A stretch of DNA of 64,000 nucleotides, taken from positions 72,640,643 to 72,704,642 of the forward strand of contig CM049307.1 in NCBI GenBank assembly GCA_026874595.1, given 5' to 3'. The notes below the pieces were generated by a model. The model was not told where the DNA came from, did no database searches, and worked only from the letters and a program-made list of their open reading frames with translations. The DNA comes from Sipunculus nudus. Its lineage: Eukaryota > Annelida > Sipuncula > Golfingiida > Sipunculidae. Of this stretch, positions 46,401-59,059 are shown in pieces. How positions within the stretch are numbered: the first letter of the stretch is position 1; every line of letters begins with the position of its first letter. The position numbers and the translations under genes are program-made.

Positions 46401-47460
46401 CAAGTCACTGGTGTACAGCTGCATAACATTTTCACAGCATATTTTGTACAGACAATTTGAAGATTCCCCAGAAAAGGATACAATGGCCCAACACACCACA
46501 GTGGCTCTCATTTAAACCATGTTTGGACAAATCTATCTCCACTTCCAACATCTCAAGGAATTTGGACCTATTTTAGTGACCATCAACAAATTTACATTGA
46601 TATTCATATGTAGCCATTCTACACAACACCGCACATCTGTAGACCCAAGCCCAAGAACAGCTGAATCTCAGTTCAAGAGAATGACCATTTTATCACTACT
46701 AACCAGCAGCTGACTCTCTCTTATACTACAAGGTTCATGTACAGACTCAAGCCTCACATATAATAAGGCCAATTGAACATACAAATACTGGAAAAATATT
46801 TGACACAGCCCAGCCAAGACTTCAACCAAGAATAATTGGCACAGGTAATACACAAATACAGAAACTAAAAATGCATGCAGTTCTTTTATATAATTATTTT
46901 GATAGCTTTGAACATTTTCACTTTACCATATCTTTTCTTCCAGTTTATACATGTCAGCTGTTCTTTACAGGTTCTTAAATTTTCAAATATCACTCTATCA
47001 GCCCATGCTACTAAAGTACACCAAATTCACAGTACTTCAATTTATAAGGACTGCATCTTTTGCGGGGCCCTTCCTGACCTGTCAGGTTTCTAGTTACAAG
47101 AATTATTCTTTGTCTGGAACTGCGCCATATGATGCATGTAAAGGGGCTAGTCATGATACAGGACTTGAACCTGATACCTTTTATAAGAATCTGTTTGGAA
47201 CTTATCTGGATCCATTATGCAGTTGTCCAAGAGATGTGTTTATCGAGAATCTTATGCTGAAGGTAGGTGAAGATGTTGACATTCTAGAAAAAATTGCGCT
47301 TGGGTCTATATTTGGAGGCCAAAACTAACAGTGAATTTCCACCCCTAGGATTAATAAAGAGAAAAAAAAACAAGGAAAAAAGATGGTGATTCTCTTGCTG
47401 ATAAATTGACCAAGGACTGCTACCTCTTGTTCTCTTTTCTGCAAGGTGGCCCTGTGAATG
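46401..47460. other. Unassigned AT-rich stretch; one unrecognised open frame
   Basis: I identify nothing firm here. A plus-strand frame at 46951-47328 is open for 125 codons and ends LEKIALGSIFGGQN, but matches no family I know. It may be the decayed 5' part of the LINE that follows. Confidence 0.3.
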
Positions 47461-47499
47461 AGGTGAAGGAGGTGCTGAGTGCAGCTCCGGACAGGTTGA

Positions 47500-48493
47500 A
47501 CATGACAGTGACAGTTATGTGACGGAAGTACATATAAAGTAGATGATGCTTTGCATACCTTTACAGTTGGTGAACAACACCAATCAGACACACAGGTTCC
47601 ATAATGTATACAGCAGTGTATTTTAGTATCAAGTACTGACACATAATCTGATGGAAATGGAAAACAAGAAAATACTTGAGGAAAACAAACAACTAGAGTG
47701 TCAAAATAACACACTTGAAAAAGAACTGTTAATTCTTCAGTCCAAGGTGGATGCTGTTTCAGGGTCATTGTTGCAAACTGAGATCCACTCATTACAAGGA
47801 ACCATAAAGTCAACAAAAATGACTTTCAGAGTGTTAAAGATAGATTTGAGAAAACAGAACAATTAACACAGTCTAACTGTGTATCCATTAAAAATATCAG
47901 GATGCGACTGAAAGTCACCAAAACCCCTCAGAATAATAACAATGGTCCAACATATTCTTCAGTATTGAGTCATACAGAGGTTTTTACTGCTCCGCCTTAC
48001 CCAGTTTCATGTCCGTCTATGAATGTTCAGTCAAAACAAAGTGACCGTGTCAGTATTCCGTTCGAGTGCCCTCCCTGGGATGGGAAGAAGTGCGTTGTTC
48101 CCTGGAATTTACCGATAGGACTACCACTACCTAAGCTAGGGATGCTGCGGTCTCCAGTAAAAACCAGCAGACGTGTGCGGTTAATGTGAGCACAATAGAA
48201 GGGTTGGATAAGTGTGATTCAGGTCGAGAGACTTGTTGTAGGTCAATTGATTTAAATGTTAAATTGATTCCTGTTATATCTCGACACAACACAATGTATT
48301 AACGTCCAAAAACTCTAAACATTATTATGTATTATGTGGGTAACATTCCGAACAGACTGAATGAACAGAAATTGTACAAATTTTTGCAAGATAATGATGT
48401 GATTGTGTTAGATGTAGTTATGTTACCAAGCAGGAATAATACAAGAAAGGCAGCAAAAATAACAGTTGACGTACACGTTACTCTGTTGAAGAC
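47500..48493 (+). pseudogene. LINE ORF1 remnant
   Basis: Broken into short frames. The 47651-47866 frame has a clear Glu/Lys/Leu heptad-like coiled coil (about residues 1-45). The 47902-48189 frame is unremarkable. The 48327-48493 frame begins YYVGNIPNRLNEQKLYKFL, which resembles the start of an RRM-like fold as found in LINE ORF1 proteins. The last frame is cut by the Gypsy element at 48493 and continues in frame at 53184 for a few codons before a stop. Confidence 0.55.
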
Positions 48494-48673
48494 TGTTATG
48501 TCCCACAGAAGAACCAGACCGAATAAAATGGCATAAACGGAACAAAACTTTAATCCAGGTTCCTAGTCATACATCAACATGGCCGATCCGCCTAACTCTG
48601 CGTCCGGTCACGTGATCCCCAAAAACACATGCCAAAACCCAAACTCGGTTACGGAAAGTGGAAATACATAACA
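48494..48673 (-). repeat. Gypsy 3' LTR
   Basis: 180 bp, the left copy on the plus strand. It differs from the 5' LTR at one base in the GAATAAAA(T/C)GGC stretch and one in AAAACC(C/T)AAAC. The reverse-strand polypurine tract GGGAGGAGA abuts it at 48674-48682. Confidence 0.95.
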
Positions 48674-48882
48674 TCTCCTCCCATCTTAGCTGAGACATCG
48701 CTTAATAAAGTTTTACCATAATTACATGTGAACTGGAGCAGTGGTATAAGTATCCAGATGTGTGTAATATAGTAAGTACAACTGATTACGAGTAAATGTA
48801 AAATTAAAACAAGTCTATACTTTGACATGTTAATGAAACAAAATAAAAACATCAAACATCGCTATACTGTGGCTCACACAAT

Positions 48883-49692
48883 TTACCAGTCTAACCTCTT
48901 TGGTTTCCGGATTACTCGTTTTGGTCGACTCTGAACCAAAGAGTTATCAACACGCGAGCTACTCTTACTATTAGCCAAAGTGTCATCAGAACTATTCGAG
49001 TTCTCATGCGCAACAGAAGATGTATCACATGAAGTACAAGCTTCAGCATCAGAGTCTTTAGCTTGAGTGTCACAAAAAGTGGTATCAATAGCAATAGGAA
49101 TCTCAGGCTGATAAACATTTGAATTACTCACAGGCACAGAGTCATTTGGTACAACTGGCACGGGTAACTGAGTAGGCCCTGAAGATCTCTGTACTTCAGG
49201 TGCAGGCTCATTCTGTGGCAATTCACCATTAACAACATCATCATAACACAATTTCACATGATCCATATGACGCCTCCAGACGCGACCATCAGACAATCGG
49301 ACAGTGAAACTAACAGGACTCAACTGTTCCTGTATCACACCAGAGACCCATTTGGGGCCCTTCATGAAATTTCTCGCGTAAACTTTGTCTCCAATAAAGA
49401 AACTACGCTGTTTGGCTTTCATATCATAGTGGTTCTTCATTTGTTCTTGTTTCTTTAGCACAACTGCCTCTGTATCAGGTCTAAGCAAATCAAACCTTGA
49501 CCTTAACTGGCGCTTCATGAGTAAAACTGAGGGTGATTCGTTTGTCGTAGCATGCGGAGTGATATTGTACGTCAGCAAGAATCTGTTCAATCGCGATTCC
49601 AGGGATCCTTCTTTGGATTTCTTTAACCCATTTTTGATAGACTGTACCGCTCTCTCAGCCAACCCATTACTTGATGGGTGGTACGGTGACAC
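48883..49692 (-). pseudogene. Gypsy integrase C-terminal part, after the frameshift
   Basis: 269 codons in another frame, continuing the integrase core. The third catalytic residue is Glu13 in SSNGLAERAV, followed by the conserved LLTYNITPHATTNESP block and a KGPKWVSGVI...GRVWRRHMDHVK chromatin/DNA-binding tail. The rest is a Ser/Asp-rich region that ends RPKRVIRKPKRLDW. The Met used here is only the first in frame; the part was translated as a continuation of pol in an intact element. Confidence 0.9.
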
Positions 49693-52067
49693 TTTAATGT
49701 GGCAATTCCATTCATATCACAGAATGTCTGGAACTTCTGATTTGCAAAAGATGGTCCATTATCGGAGACGATAGAACATGGGAGCCCATGCATAGCAAAC
49801 GAGTGGCGAAGTTTATCCAGAGTCACCTCCGCACTACTGGAAGTGGTCACATGAGCATCTATAAATTTACTATTAGCATCCACAATCACTAGGATCATTT
49901 TCCCTTCAAAAGGACCAGCAAAATCGATATGGATTCGACTCCAGGGTGTCGAAGGCCAAATCCAAGGCTGCAACGGTGCAACTGGTGGCTTCCTACCCAC
50001 TTGTTGGCACATCTGACATTGCCGTACTGTCATCTCAATGTCACTATCAAGTTTAGGCCACCAAAAGTAAGAGTGGCATAAAGCTTTCATCAGCACTATT
50101 CCTTGGTGTGTATCGTGCAAGTCAGACAACAGTATCTCTCGGAACTTCTTGGGAATGATCACACGCGTGCCCCAAATCAAACAACTGTTCTGCACAGACA
50201 ATTCATGTCGTTTCGGGTAATACGGCCGCAATTCATTATCATCTGGCATAGTGGCAGGCCATCCATGTAACGTGTACTGCAGAACTCGACTCAACTCAGG
50301 ATCATTCCTAGTTTCCTGAGCAATATGTTTTGCTGTGACAATAGACGAAGTATCCACAAACTCCATCGACAACAATATTTCAGGAGGGTCTTGCTCACAA
50401 GCAGGTTGTTTCCGGGCAGGCAGTCGACTTAAGGCGTCAGCATTACAGTGATCTTTGCCAGGACGGTAAACCAGGCTGTAGTCATATGCACCCAATAACA
50501 GAGTCCATCGCTGGATGCGGGCAGATGCCATCAATGATATTGCCTTAGTTTCTTTGAACAGCCCCAACAGTGGCTTGTGATCGGTAACTATAGTAACACT
50601 ACGTCCATACACATATCTGTGGAAATGTTTAAGACCAAAAATCACTGAAAGGGCTTCTTTTTCCACTTGTGCATATTTTTGTTCCGCAGGTGCTAACATG
50701 CGCGACGCATACGCAACTGGCCGTTGTTCTCCTGTTGGCATTTCGTGTGAGAGGACAACTCCCAGACCGTATGGGCTAGCATCACATTCCAAGTACAATT
50801 TCAAATCAGGCTGGTAGTGTACAAGCACTTGTGATGATTGAAGCATTTCTTTGCTTCTCAGAAAAGCACTGGCCTGTTGTTCACCCCAGTGCCATTTAGT
50901 GTCCTTATGTAACAAAGCATACAAAGGTTTCAATATCGTACTAGCATGCGGTAGAAACTTATTGTAGTAGTTCAGCATCCCTAAATAACTACGCAGCTCT
51001 GAGCTGTTGCTCGGAGCTGGTGCCTCTGTGATGCCTTGCACTTTCTCAGGATCCGGATGGATGCCTACTGCGTCAATCACATGACCAAGGTAAGAAACAC
51101 TTTCTTGAGCAAACGAACACTTACTTCGCTTCAGTCGCAACCCACTACTCTGAAGTCGATCAAGGACAGTCCTCAAATTCTGGTCGTGATCAGCTTGTGT
51201 GCTGCCGGTGACAAGAATGTCATCTAAATACACTGTGGTCATAGGTATGTCCTGTAGTAGGTTCTCAAGTGTACGTTGGAATATTCCTGGTGATGCGCTA
51301 ATTCCATAAGGTAGTCTTGTATATGCCATGAGTCCTTTCGGTGTATTGATAGTAGTAAGCATTTGTGACTCAGGGTCCAACTTGAGCTGTTGATAAGCAT
51401 TACTTAGATCTAACTTGGTAAACACAGCACCACCAGATAACTTGGCATATAACTCATCAATGTGAGGCAAAGGGTAGCTATCACCTTTAGCTACTTGATT
51501 AACAGTTAGTCTGTAATCTCCACAAATTCTCACTTCACCAGAGTTCTTCAAAACAGGGACCATGGGTGCCGCCCACTCGCTGGAAATAACAGGTTTAATC
51601 ACACCTTGTTGCTGAAGTCTATCCAACTCAGCCAGCACTTTATCTTTCATAGCAAGAGGAATGGTTCTGGCTTTATGAAATTTTGGAGTGACATTCTCCT
51701 TCACATAAATTTTGACACAAGTATCCTTCAATAAGCCTAACTCATCCTTGAAAACTTCAGGAAATTCATCAAAAAGATCAACTACCTGATGCACCTCTTG
51801 CCAATCAAGCTTAATCTGTTCTAGCCAGTCTCTTCCCATTAAACTTGGGCCAGTACCAGGCACTACTACTAATTTCAAGGTCTTACATTGCTGTTTGTAT
51901 TGAACACTAACACTGATTTCACCTTCCGGTACAATAATTTCACCTGTGTATGTCTTCAAAGACATTTGCGCTTTATTCAGGACTGTCTTGGAACCAGAGC
52001 ACAATAACTCATTAAACACAGTACTATTCACTATTGAGACTGAACTTCCAGTGTCAATATCCATCAC
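49623..52067 (-). pseudogene. Gypsy pol: protease, reverse transcriptase, RNase H, integrase N-terminal part
   Basis: 814 codons. Aspartic protease DTGSS at residues 5-9, close to the first Met, so the protease N terminus must come from the gag frame. RT about 130-295 with LDLSNAYQ near 218 and YLDD near 280. RNase H about 420-550 with ECDASPYG near 427, EKEA near 470, TDHKPL at 495-500 and ADALSR near 543. Integrase zinc finger H651, H654, C684, C687. Core Asp residues near 715 (HIDFAG) and 769 (SDNGPS). A frameshift at about 49699-49703 turns the frame into 30-odd meaningless codons before 49623. Confidence 0.93.
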
Positions 52068-52085
52068 TGTAGGAATACCATTGAT

Positions 52086-52966
52086 CTAAAGTTCAACTTT
52101 ATATGCACCATTTGCGTTTTTACTTGACATATGATACATTTCATTATACTCTTCAGCGTTAACACGTTGCGACTCTCTCGGTGCCTTAGACTTCAAGCAC
52201 ACTTTAGCAAAGTGGTTCAGTCCGCCACAGCGAGTGCACTTTTTACCTTGTGCTGGACATTTACGGGTCTTCGGGTGTGGCCAACTACCGCCACAACGAT
52301 AACAAGTCTTTGAAGTAGAAGTATTACTAGGCCCATGGGGTTTTACTGGGGCTTTAAAGGGGGTCTTTTGTTTGAGTTTGTTTACACTCTGACTCACCGG
52401 AACCGGATGTGACGTAGGCGTGAGCTTGTCCTCCATCGCTCTTGTCTGATGACGTAAAGATTCCATTGTCCGGCCAAGTTTTAAAAGCTCTGACAAGGTT
52501 AACTGAGGCTTGAAAAGTCCTTCCTCCCTTAATTTCGATGACAGACACCGATGAATAATTTGAGATTTAATGTCCTTGTCCGGGTCATGGAATTCACAAT
52601 TGCTGGAAAGCGTACGTAAGCGAGCATAAAATGCATCCAAACTCTCTCCTACCTCCTGCCGCGCCTCTCTAAACATAAATAACTCGTACTCCACATTTCG
52701 CTTGGGGGCGAAAAAATTTGACAGAGCTGTCTGAGCGGTTTTGTATTCTCCTCGCCAACAGGTGCAGGGACTTGCAAGGTATTAAACACTGTATAAAGTT
52801 CCTCGCCGATTAAATGCAAGAGCATAGCACGCTTCTGTGCAGGTTTGTCGATGTCCGCAGCAGCTAAATAATTATCAAAACGCGCTAGCCATCTGAGCCA
52901 GCGCTGGGCCGCAGTATCCCGGGGCTCATACTCGAACATTGGCATCGAAAGACCCTCGGCAGCCAT
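52086..52966 (-). pseudogene. Gypsy gag, frameshifted
   Basis: The likely start is the Met codon at 52964-52966 (MAAEGLSMP), just inside the leader. The N-terminal part is rich in Trp and Arg (RWLRWLARF), as in Gypsy gag. The frame changes near 52740-52760. The second part (through 52086) has MFREARQ..GESLDAFYARLR, a typical capsid motif, and two zinc knuckles: a variant CYRCGGSW...C and a regular CTRCGGLNHFAKVC. It ends at amber TAG 52086-52088, which is in the same frame as the downstream protease. Confidence 0.88.
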
Positions 52967-52998
52967 TGTGGGATCGTCAACTTGTCCTGTCGCCAAAA

Positions 52999-53178
52999 TG
53001 TTATGTCCCACAGAAGAACCAGACCGAATAAAACGGCATAAACGGAACAAAACTTTAATCCAGGTTCCTAGTCATACATCAACATGGCCGATCCGCCTAA
53101 CTCTGCGTCCGGTCACGTGATCCCCAAAAACACATGCCAAAACCTAAACTCGGTTACGGAAAGTGGAAATACATAACA
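52999..53178 (-). repeat. Gypsy 5' LTR
   Basis: 180 bp; should hold the promoter for the minus-strand genome. A primer-binding-site candidate, TGGCGACAGGAC (minus strand), is at 52984-52995, three bases inside. I cannot assign the tRNA. Confidence 0.95.
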
Positions 53179-53319
53179 AAGACCAGTAAGTTGGCCAGGT
53201 AATATCTATTGCCACCGTGGATAGGGCAAAGGTAAACTACTAGGTTAGATACAGGTTTACTGATCTTATTTTTGTCCTTTTTTTGTGTAGCATTTTCAGT
53301 CCACCGTTAAAATTTAAGT

Positions 53320-54086
53320 TATGCTGCTTTAATGTGCGGGGTATCATGCCCAGCACATTAAATCACATAAGTATACATATCATGCTATTCTTTCTGTTAG
53401 CAATATTATTGATTAGGTGTAAGTGAACATTGGCTATTTCCTGATTCACTATGCTTTCTAAGAACTATTCACTCGGATTTTGATTATTTGGGTGTTTCTG
53501 ACAGTCTTCTTGACCCCCTTGATCCCTACAGAAGAGGTAAGGGAGGTGTGGCATTTTTATGGCGAAACCGGTTCATATATCTAATGACAGAATTGTTGGA
53601 ATTCGAATAAGTATGGGAAGCAACACTGATTTGTTCGTCTTTAAAGTTTATTTACCTTCATCTAACTGTACAGTTGAATATCACATGGATTGCTTTGACG
53701 GACTGTTTGATATGTATCATGAGTATTCCATGTTAGGATGTGTCATTATTTTGGGAGATTTCAATTGCGACATTACTAGGGAAGCCAGGACTTACACTAA
53801 TCAACGAATAAATGCACTGGAAAAGTTTATGAAAGACACATGGCTGTATAGCCCTGCCACATGGAAAGAAAGCCTTGGGCCTCATTACACCTTTGACCTT
53901 TATGAAAATGAATGTAGTCTTTCTTTTATAGATCATATTTTGATTCCTGAAAATATGATGCAATCACTTGTTCATGATGACACAAATGTTTCTGATTATC
54001 TGCCATTCATAATCGAGTTAAATTTGCACATACACATAAAATTGTCTGACCCTGAGGTCCGAAATCATGCCTTGAGAAAAAATTAA
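53320..54086 (+). pseudogene. LINE ORF2 endonuclease domain remnant
   Basis: The N-terminal part is scattered over frames between 53320 and 53575, including a HWLFPDS-like block and RRGKGGVAFLW. The main open frame is 53559-54086 (175 codons) with GDFNCD near residue 66, SFIDHIL near 122 and SDYLPF near 144. These are the APE-type (exonuclease-endonuclease-phosphatase) motifs that nick target DNA. The last motif normally has SDH; here His is replaced by Tyr, removing a catalytic residue. Confidence 0.8.
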
Positions 54087-54537
54087 ACTTGAAAAAAATT
54101 ATGGTATGCAAACCCCCTAGCAGAGGAACTTGTAAAATTAGAGAAACCAAAGTTAGAAATTTGCACTATAAGTGATTTGACAACCTATCATGATATGATT
54201 GTAAATACCGTGAACAGAATATTGAGAGCAGGAGTTCCTGTTAAGATGTTTAAAAGATGGCTATAACACAGGTGGAAGGAGGAAATGAAAGCTTGTCATA
54301 ATGAGATGCGAAGGAGTCGAAGGTCATGGTTACAGTCTGGTCGGCATAGAGGAGATGATATTAGGTACAAGAGATATTAAGAAGCAAAACAAATATTCTG
54401 TAGGTCTATGAGACAAATTCATTCCAAATGTGAAAGAGAATTGTTTGAGGCTATTGATACCGATGCCAGCGTAGACATATATAAACTGAGCATTTGTTAA
54501 ACAAAAGCATCGTGGTGGTCCTCTAGGTACAACAGAA
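54087..54537 (+). pseudogene. LINE ORF2 inter-domain remnant
   Basis: Between endonuclease and reverse transcriptase the sequence is interrupted by stops in all plus frames, but basic, Arg/Lys-rich segments such as MRRSRRSW-like codons near 54305 remain. This is the usual linker of LINE ORF2. Confidence 0.5.
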
Positions 54538-55661
54538 ATGTTGTTCAATGGTGAATGTAAAACGACCCCATCTGACATAGCCGAATCTTGGGGGAATTCA
54601 TTTCAAGAGTTATACTCGTTAGGTGTTAGCGAGTCTTATGATTCACATCACTGTCACCGCATTAATGAGAGTATAGAGTTGTTCAAAAGAGAATCGTTAA
54701 ATCAATATAATAATGTATTAGATCCTGAAATAACACAGCAGGAGGTAACAGCCGCAGTTAGGGAGCTTCTCTGTGGTAAGGCTGGTGGCCATGACTCTCT
54801 GACCAATGAACATATCAAGTATGGGAATTCAGAGCTCTGGCTGCATTTGACACACCTTTTTAATTTAATTTGGCAGTTAGAGTGGTTTCCTACTGATATA
54901 AAAAAGGGGGTTAAATAATAAGAATCCACAGAAGCATCATGAGAGTCCTGATAACTATAGAGGCATCACTCTTCTACCTATGTGTACAAATTATTTGAGA
55001 AAATTTTGTTTAATAGAATATCCAGGTGGAGTTTTTCAAAGTGTACTAATATTTTTGATGATATGCAGTGTGCATATCAGTTGCAACTGTCTTCCTTGTA
55101 TGTATCCCAAATGTTGCAGGAGTGTATATTTTATAATTTAGAAAGGCATTCCAGAGTATTTGTCTGTTTCCTCGACACCAGGAGGGCTTTTGATGTTGTG
55201 TGGCACAAAGGTTTACTATACAAATTATATACTATAGGTGTACAAGGAAAATCATGGAGAGTAATCAAGGACACCTATTCAGATATCAAGTGTGCCTTTA
55301 TGTTTTAAGGGTGTTTTTAGTGATTTGTTTGGTGTAGAATGGTCTGTACGGCAAGGAGGGGTTTTGTCACCTTGGTTGTACAAACTCTTTATAAATCAAC
55401 TTCTGGTGGACCTGAGGAACAGTGGTTATGGTGCTCAAGTAGGAAATATCTACGTTGGTTCTCCCGCACAAGCAGACGATATTGCCTTAATATCTCTGTC
55501 ACCTTCGGGTCTGCAGGGGATTGATTAACTTATGTCATGAATATAGTGGGAAGTGGAGGTTTGATTACAATGTTGATAAAACTGTGATAATGGTTTTTGA
55601 TAACAGAAGGATAGTTTTCAAACCAAGAATACCTTTTACATTAGGCAGACAATTAATTGTA
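54538..55661 (+). pseudogene. LINE ORF2 reverse transcriptase domain remnant
   Basis: Spread over at least four frames. Recognisable in order: KAGGHDSLTNEHIKYG near 54778, a DNYRGI-like block near 54950, FLDTRRAFDVVWHKGL near 55170, QGGVLSPWLY near 55350 and QADDIALIS near 55470 (catalytic ADD with Gln in place of the usual Tyr or Phe). The thumb region continues to 55661, where the Helitron-like element interrupts it. Inactivated by frameshifts. Confidence 0.85.
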
Positions 55662-57409
55662 TCCCCAGACAAAGTCGGGGGATACTATGTTTTCATACCC
55701 GTCCTGCCGCCGCTGCCACCGCCGCTGCCACCGCATAAAAATCTTGTTGGCATGATAACTCAAAAAATATTTCACGGATCTTTACCAAACTTGGTATATG
55801 TATAGATATGGGTGAGTGGAAGACGCCTATTTAAAATGAGGTCATGACCTTGACCAGGAGAGTGTCCTTGACCTTGAATAGTTCCAATTTTGGGGAAAAT
55901 CACACAAATTCTTAAATATCTCAAGAAATCTTGCATGGATTGATCCCAAAATCAAGTTGATGGAAGATCATGGACAGGGTTGTTATGTTCCAGAAACTTG
56001 TGGCGCCACCTATTATTCTTTACTTGTTTTTGTGCTGTTTAATACCCCCAAAATTGCTACTTGACAGTACTGTGAGCATTATAAGTCAAAAACTAATGGA
56101 CAGATTTCTTTTATATTATGCATATACATAGATATGGGTTATGGGATGTTTATTTAAATTGGGGTCATGACCTTTCTATGAGAGTGGCCTTGACCTTGAA
56201 TATTGCCATATATGGTAAAAATCTCACAAAATCATTAATTTCTCAATAAGGGATGCATGGATTGGTCCAAAAATCAACTTGACCGAAGATCTTGGATAGT
56301 AATGTCATGTACCGGAAACAGGTGGCGCCACCTTTTATTCTTTTACTTGTTTTTGTGCCGTTTAACACCCCATCATTGCCACTTAACAGTACTGTGAACA
56401 TTTTAAGTCAAAAACTAATGGACAGATTTCTTTCATATTATACATATACAAAGACATGGGTTATCGGATGATGTTTATATATATTGGGGTCATGACCTTT
56501 CCTATTAGAGTGGCCATGACCTTGAATATTGCCATATATGGTGAAAATTACACAAAATGATTAATATCTCAATAAGGGATGCATGGATTGGTCCAAAAAT
56601 CAACTTAATCGAAGATCTTGGATAGTATTGTCATGTGGCGGAAACAGGTGGCGCCACCTGTATTCTTTTACTTGTTTTTGTGTCGTTTAATACCCCCATC
56701 ATTGCCACTGTCAGCATTATAAGTAAAAAAATAATGGACAGATTTCTTTCATATTATGCATATATATAGACATGGGTTATGGGATCATGTTTATTAGCGA
56801 ACCTGTGAGCTTATGTGATGGTGCAGCATCGTGCGTCGTGTGTTGTGCGTCGTCTGTACATTAACCATAGCTATCTCAAAAACGGCAGGAGCTAGCATCA
56901 CCGAATTTTTTGCAAATATTCAGTCATCCAAAAAACTATATCGGATTCAGTTTATTTTTTTTCTAACTGCATTTTCTTAGATTTTATAGGGAAAAAGCTA
57001 AAAAAAACTTTAAAAATCTTCTTCTCTGAAACTGTCCAGCCAAATTGTCCAATATTTCACAGAAATGATCCCTGGAACAATCTTTCTCAAGTTTGTTCGA
57101 ATGGTTCCAGTTCAGAGATTTTTGGCTGAGTTACATGAGGTTGAACTTTGTTAACTGTGCAAAAAAGCATATTAAAATTTAAATCTCAGAAACAACTGGA
57201 GCTATCATCACCAAATTTTATGCCAATGTTGGTCACATGAGTCATATCTGAAATTGAGGTATTGGTGGCGCCACCTGCATCGGCCTTTTTTGTACGGGGT
57301 CATCAGTGCCCGTATCACACTGACAGCTACAAATAACTTCCTCTCTGAAACAAAATGACCAAATTGTTTAATATCGCACAGAAATGATCCTAGGGTAGTG
57401 CTTTCTGAA

Positions 57410-57990
57410 GTTTGTTCAAATGGTCTCAGTTCAGTGACTTTTGGCTAAGTTATGGGAAGCTGAATTTAGTCATATGCCATAACAGCCCATTTTAGCTAAG
57501 TGGCTACAAAAATCTTCTTCTCAAAAACCACTGGGCCAAATTCTTAAATCTCACACATTAGTTATCCTTAGATGTTGATAATTCAAGTTTGTTCAAATGG
57601 TCTCAGTTCAGTGACTTTTGGCTGAGTTATGGGGAGCTGAATTTAGTCATATGCCATAACAGCCAATTTTAGCTAAGTGGCTACAAAATCTTCTTCTCAA
57701 CAACCACTGGGCCAAATTCTTAAATCTCACACATTAATTATCCTGAGATGTTGATAATTCAAGTTTGTTCAAATGGTCTCAGCTCAGTGACTTTTGGCTG
57801 AGTTATGGGAAGCTGAATTTAGTCATATGCCATAACAGCCCATGTTAGCTAAGTGGCTACAAAAATCTTTTTCTCAAAAACAACTGGGCCAAATTCTTAA
57901 ATCTCACACATTAATTATCCTTAGATGTTGATAATTCAAGTTTGTTCAAATGGTTTTGATTCAGTGATTTTTGGCTGAGTTATGGGAAGC
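57410..57990. repeat. ~177-bp tandem repeat
   Basis: Copies start near 57410, 57587, 57763 and 57940 (GTTTGTTCAAATGGT...), each with the TTTTGGCTGAGTTATGGGAAGCT and AAATCTCACACATTA blocks. Three full copies and a partial, inside the nested element. Confidence 0.85.
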
Positions 57991-58082
57991 TTAACTTTGC
58001 CATTTTGTTGTATTTTCCCATATGAGTTGGCTGAGTTATGGGAAGCTTAACTTTGCCATTTTGTTGTATTTTCCCATATGAG
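57971..58082. repeat. 56-bp direct duplication
   Basis: 57971-58026 is repeated at 58027-58082 with no difference by eye (TTGGCTGAGTTATGGG...CCCATATGAG). Confidence 0.9.
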
Positions 58083-58833
58083 TTATAAACCTACAAAACG
58101 TTTTTCGACTGATGATGATACTGAGGCCAGTTTTTTTAATATTTTGCAAGAATAATTCCCTGAATCATTCTTATAATAATTGTCTTTTATGGTTCCAAAA
58201 AAAGAATTTGGCTGAATTATAAAGATTGAATTGAGTCATTTTACCAAATATGTTAGCTGTGTGAAGCAGATACATCTAGCCTAGCACCAGTTTATCAGCA
58301 TCCATTACATCATGCCTCTAGACATTTAGATTTCAGGTTATCTATGGAAAATATTGACACCTGCAAGAATGTTTTTAAAAGCTTTTAAAAAATGTAGATT
58401 TATGATATTACATATCATCTGTACACTAACTCATAATTTCTCAGGAATAGCAGGAGCTACCATCCCCAAATGTTATGCAATTATCTGTCACATATCAAAT
58501 GTTGATGGATTCATCTATTTTTGCTATCTGCATTTACTTAGATTTTACAAGGAAAAAGCTGAAAAAAAACTTGTAAAAGTCTTCTTCTTGTAAACAGTCC
58601 AGTCAAATTGTCCAAATTTTACAGAAATGATCCCAGAGGCGAGCCCTCTCAAGTTTGTTCAAATGGTTTGTGTTGGTTAAATTTTAGCAGAGTTACATAA
58701 CAGGCCAAGATTGTGCACGTTTCTTGAATAGGTTGAGAAACTGCCAACTGTTTCAGATTTGGCAACAGATCAAGAGTTCATTCAGTGCAGCCAAATATAG
58801 GTCAACAGTTCAGTCAGTGCAGCCAAGCACAAG

Positions 58834-58921
58834 GCATGTGATCACCTCATGGGCAGCATGTGATCATCTCATGGGTAGCATGTGATCACCTCATGAGTAT
58901 CATGTGATCACCTCATGGGTG
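58834..58921. repeat. 22-bp minisatellite, four copies
   Basis: The unit GCATGTGATCACCTCATGGG plus two bases is repeated at 58834, 58856, 58878 and 58900 with one or two changes. Each copy contains the palindrome TGATCA. Confidence 0.9.
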
Positions 58922-59059
58922 TCATGCCCCTCAGGGCTGCATATGGAGCCAATCTGTGAGCTTATGCAATTGTGTGGCTACTGTTTCAGATTTGGCAATG
59001 GGCAAAAGGTCAGCCTGGATTTATTTATAGCTTTGGCAGACTGCCAACTGTTTCAGATT

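Larger units (their letters stand above)
48494..53178 (-). mobile_element. Gypsy-type LTR retrotransposon
   Basis: 4685 bp with two 180-bp LTRs starting TGTTATG and ending CATAACA, flanked by the 5-bp duplication AAGAC (48489-48493 and 53179-53183). Coding on the minus strand in the order gag, protease, RT, RNase H, integrase (Gypsy order). The LTRs differ at two of 180 positions by eye, so the insertion is fairly young. Small size and short LTRs resemble the Mag lineage, but the clade is not established. No envelope-like ORF. Inactivated by a frameshift in gag, an amber codon between gag and protease, and a frameshift in integrase. Confidence 0.95.

Noticed and set aside
46668-46853. Short minus-strand ORF
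   Set aside because: 61 codons, AT-rich, no supporting context.
47325-47816. Minus-strand 163-codon ORF
   Set aside because: Antisense to LINE ORF1 remnants; no recognisable features.
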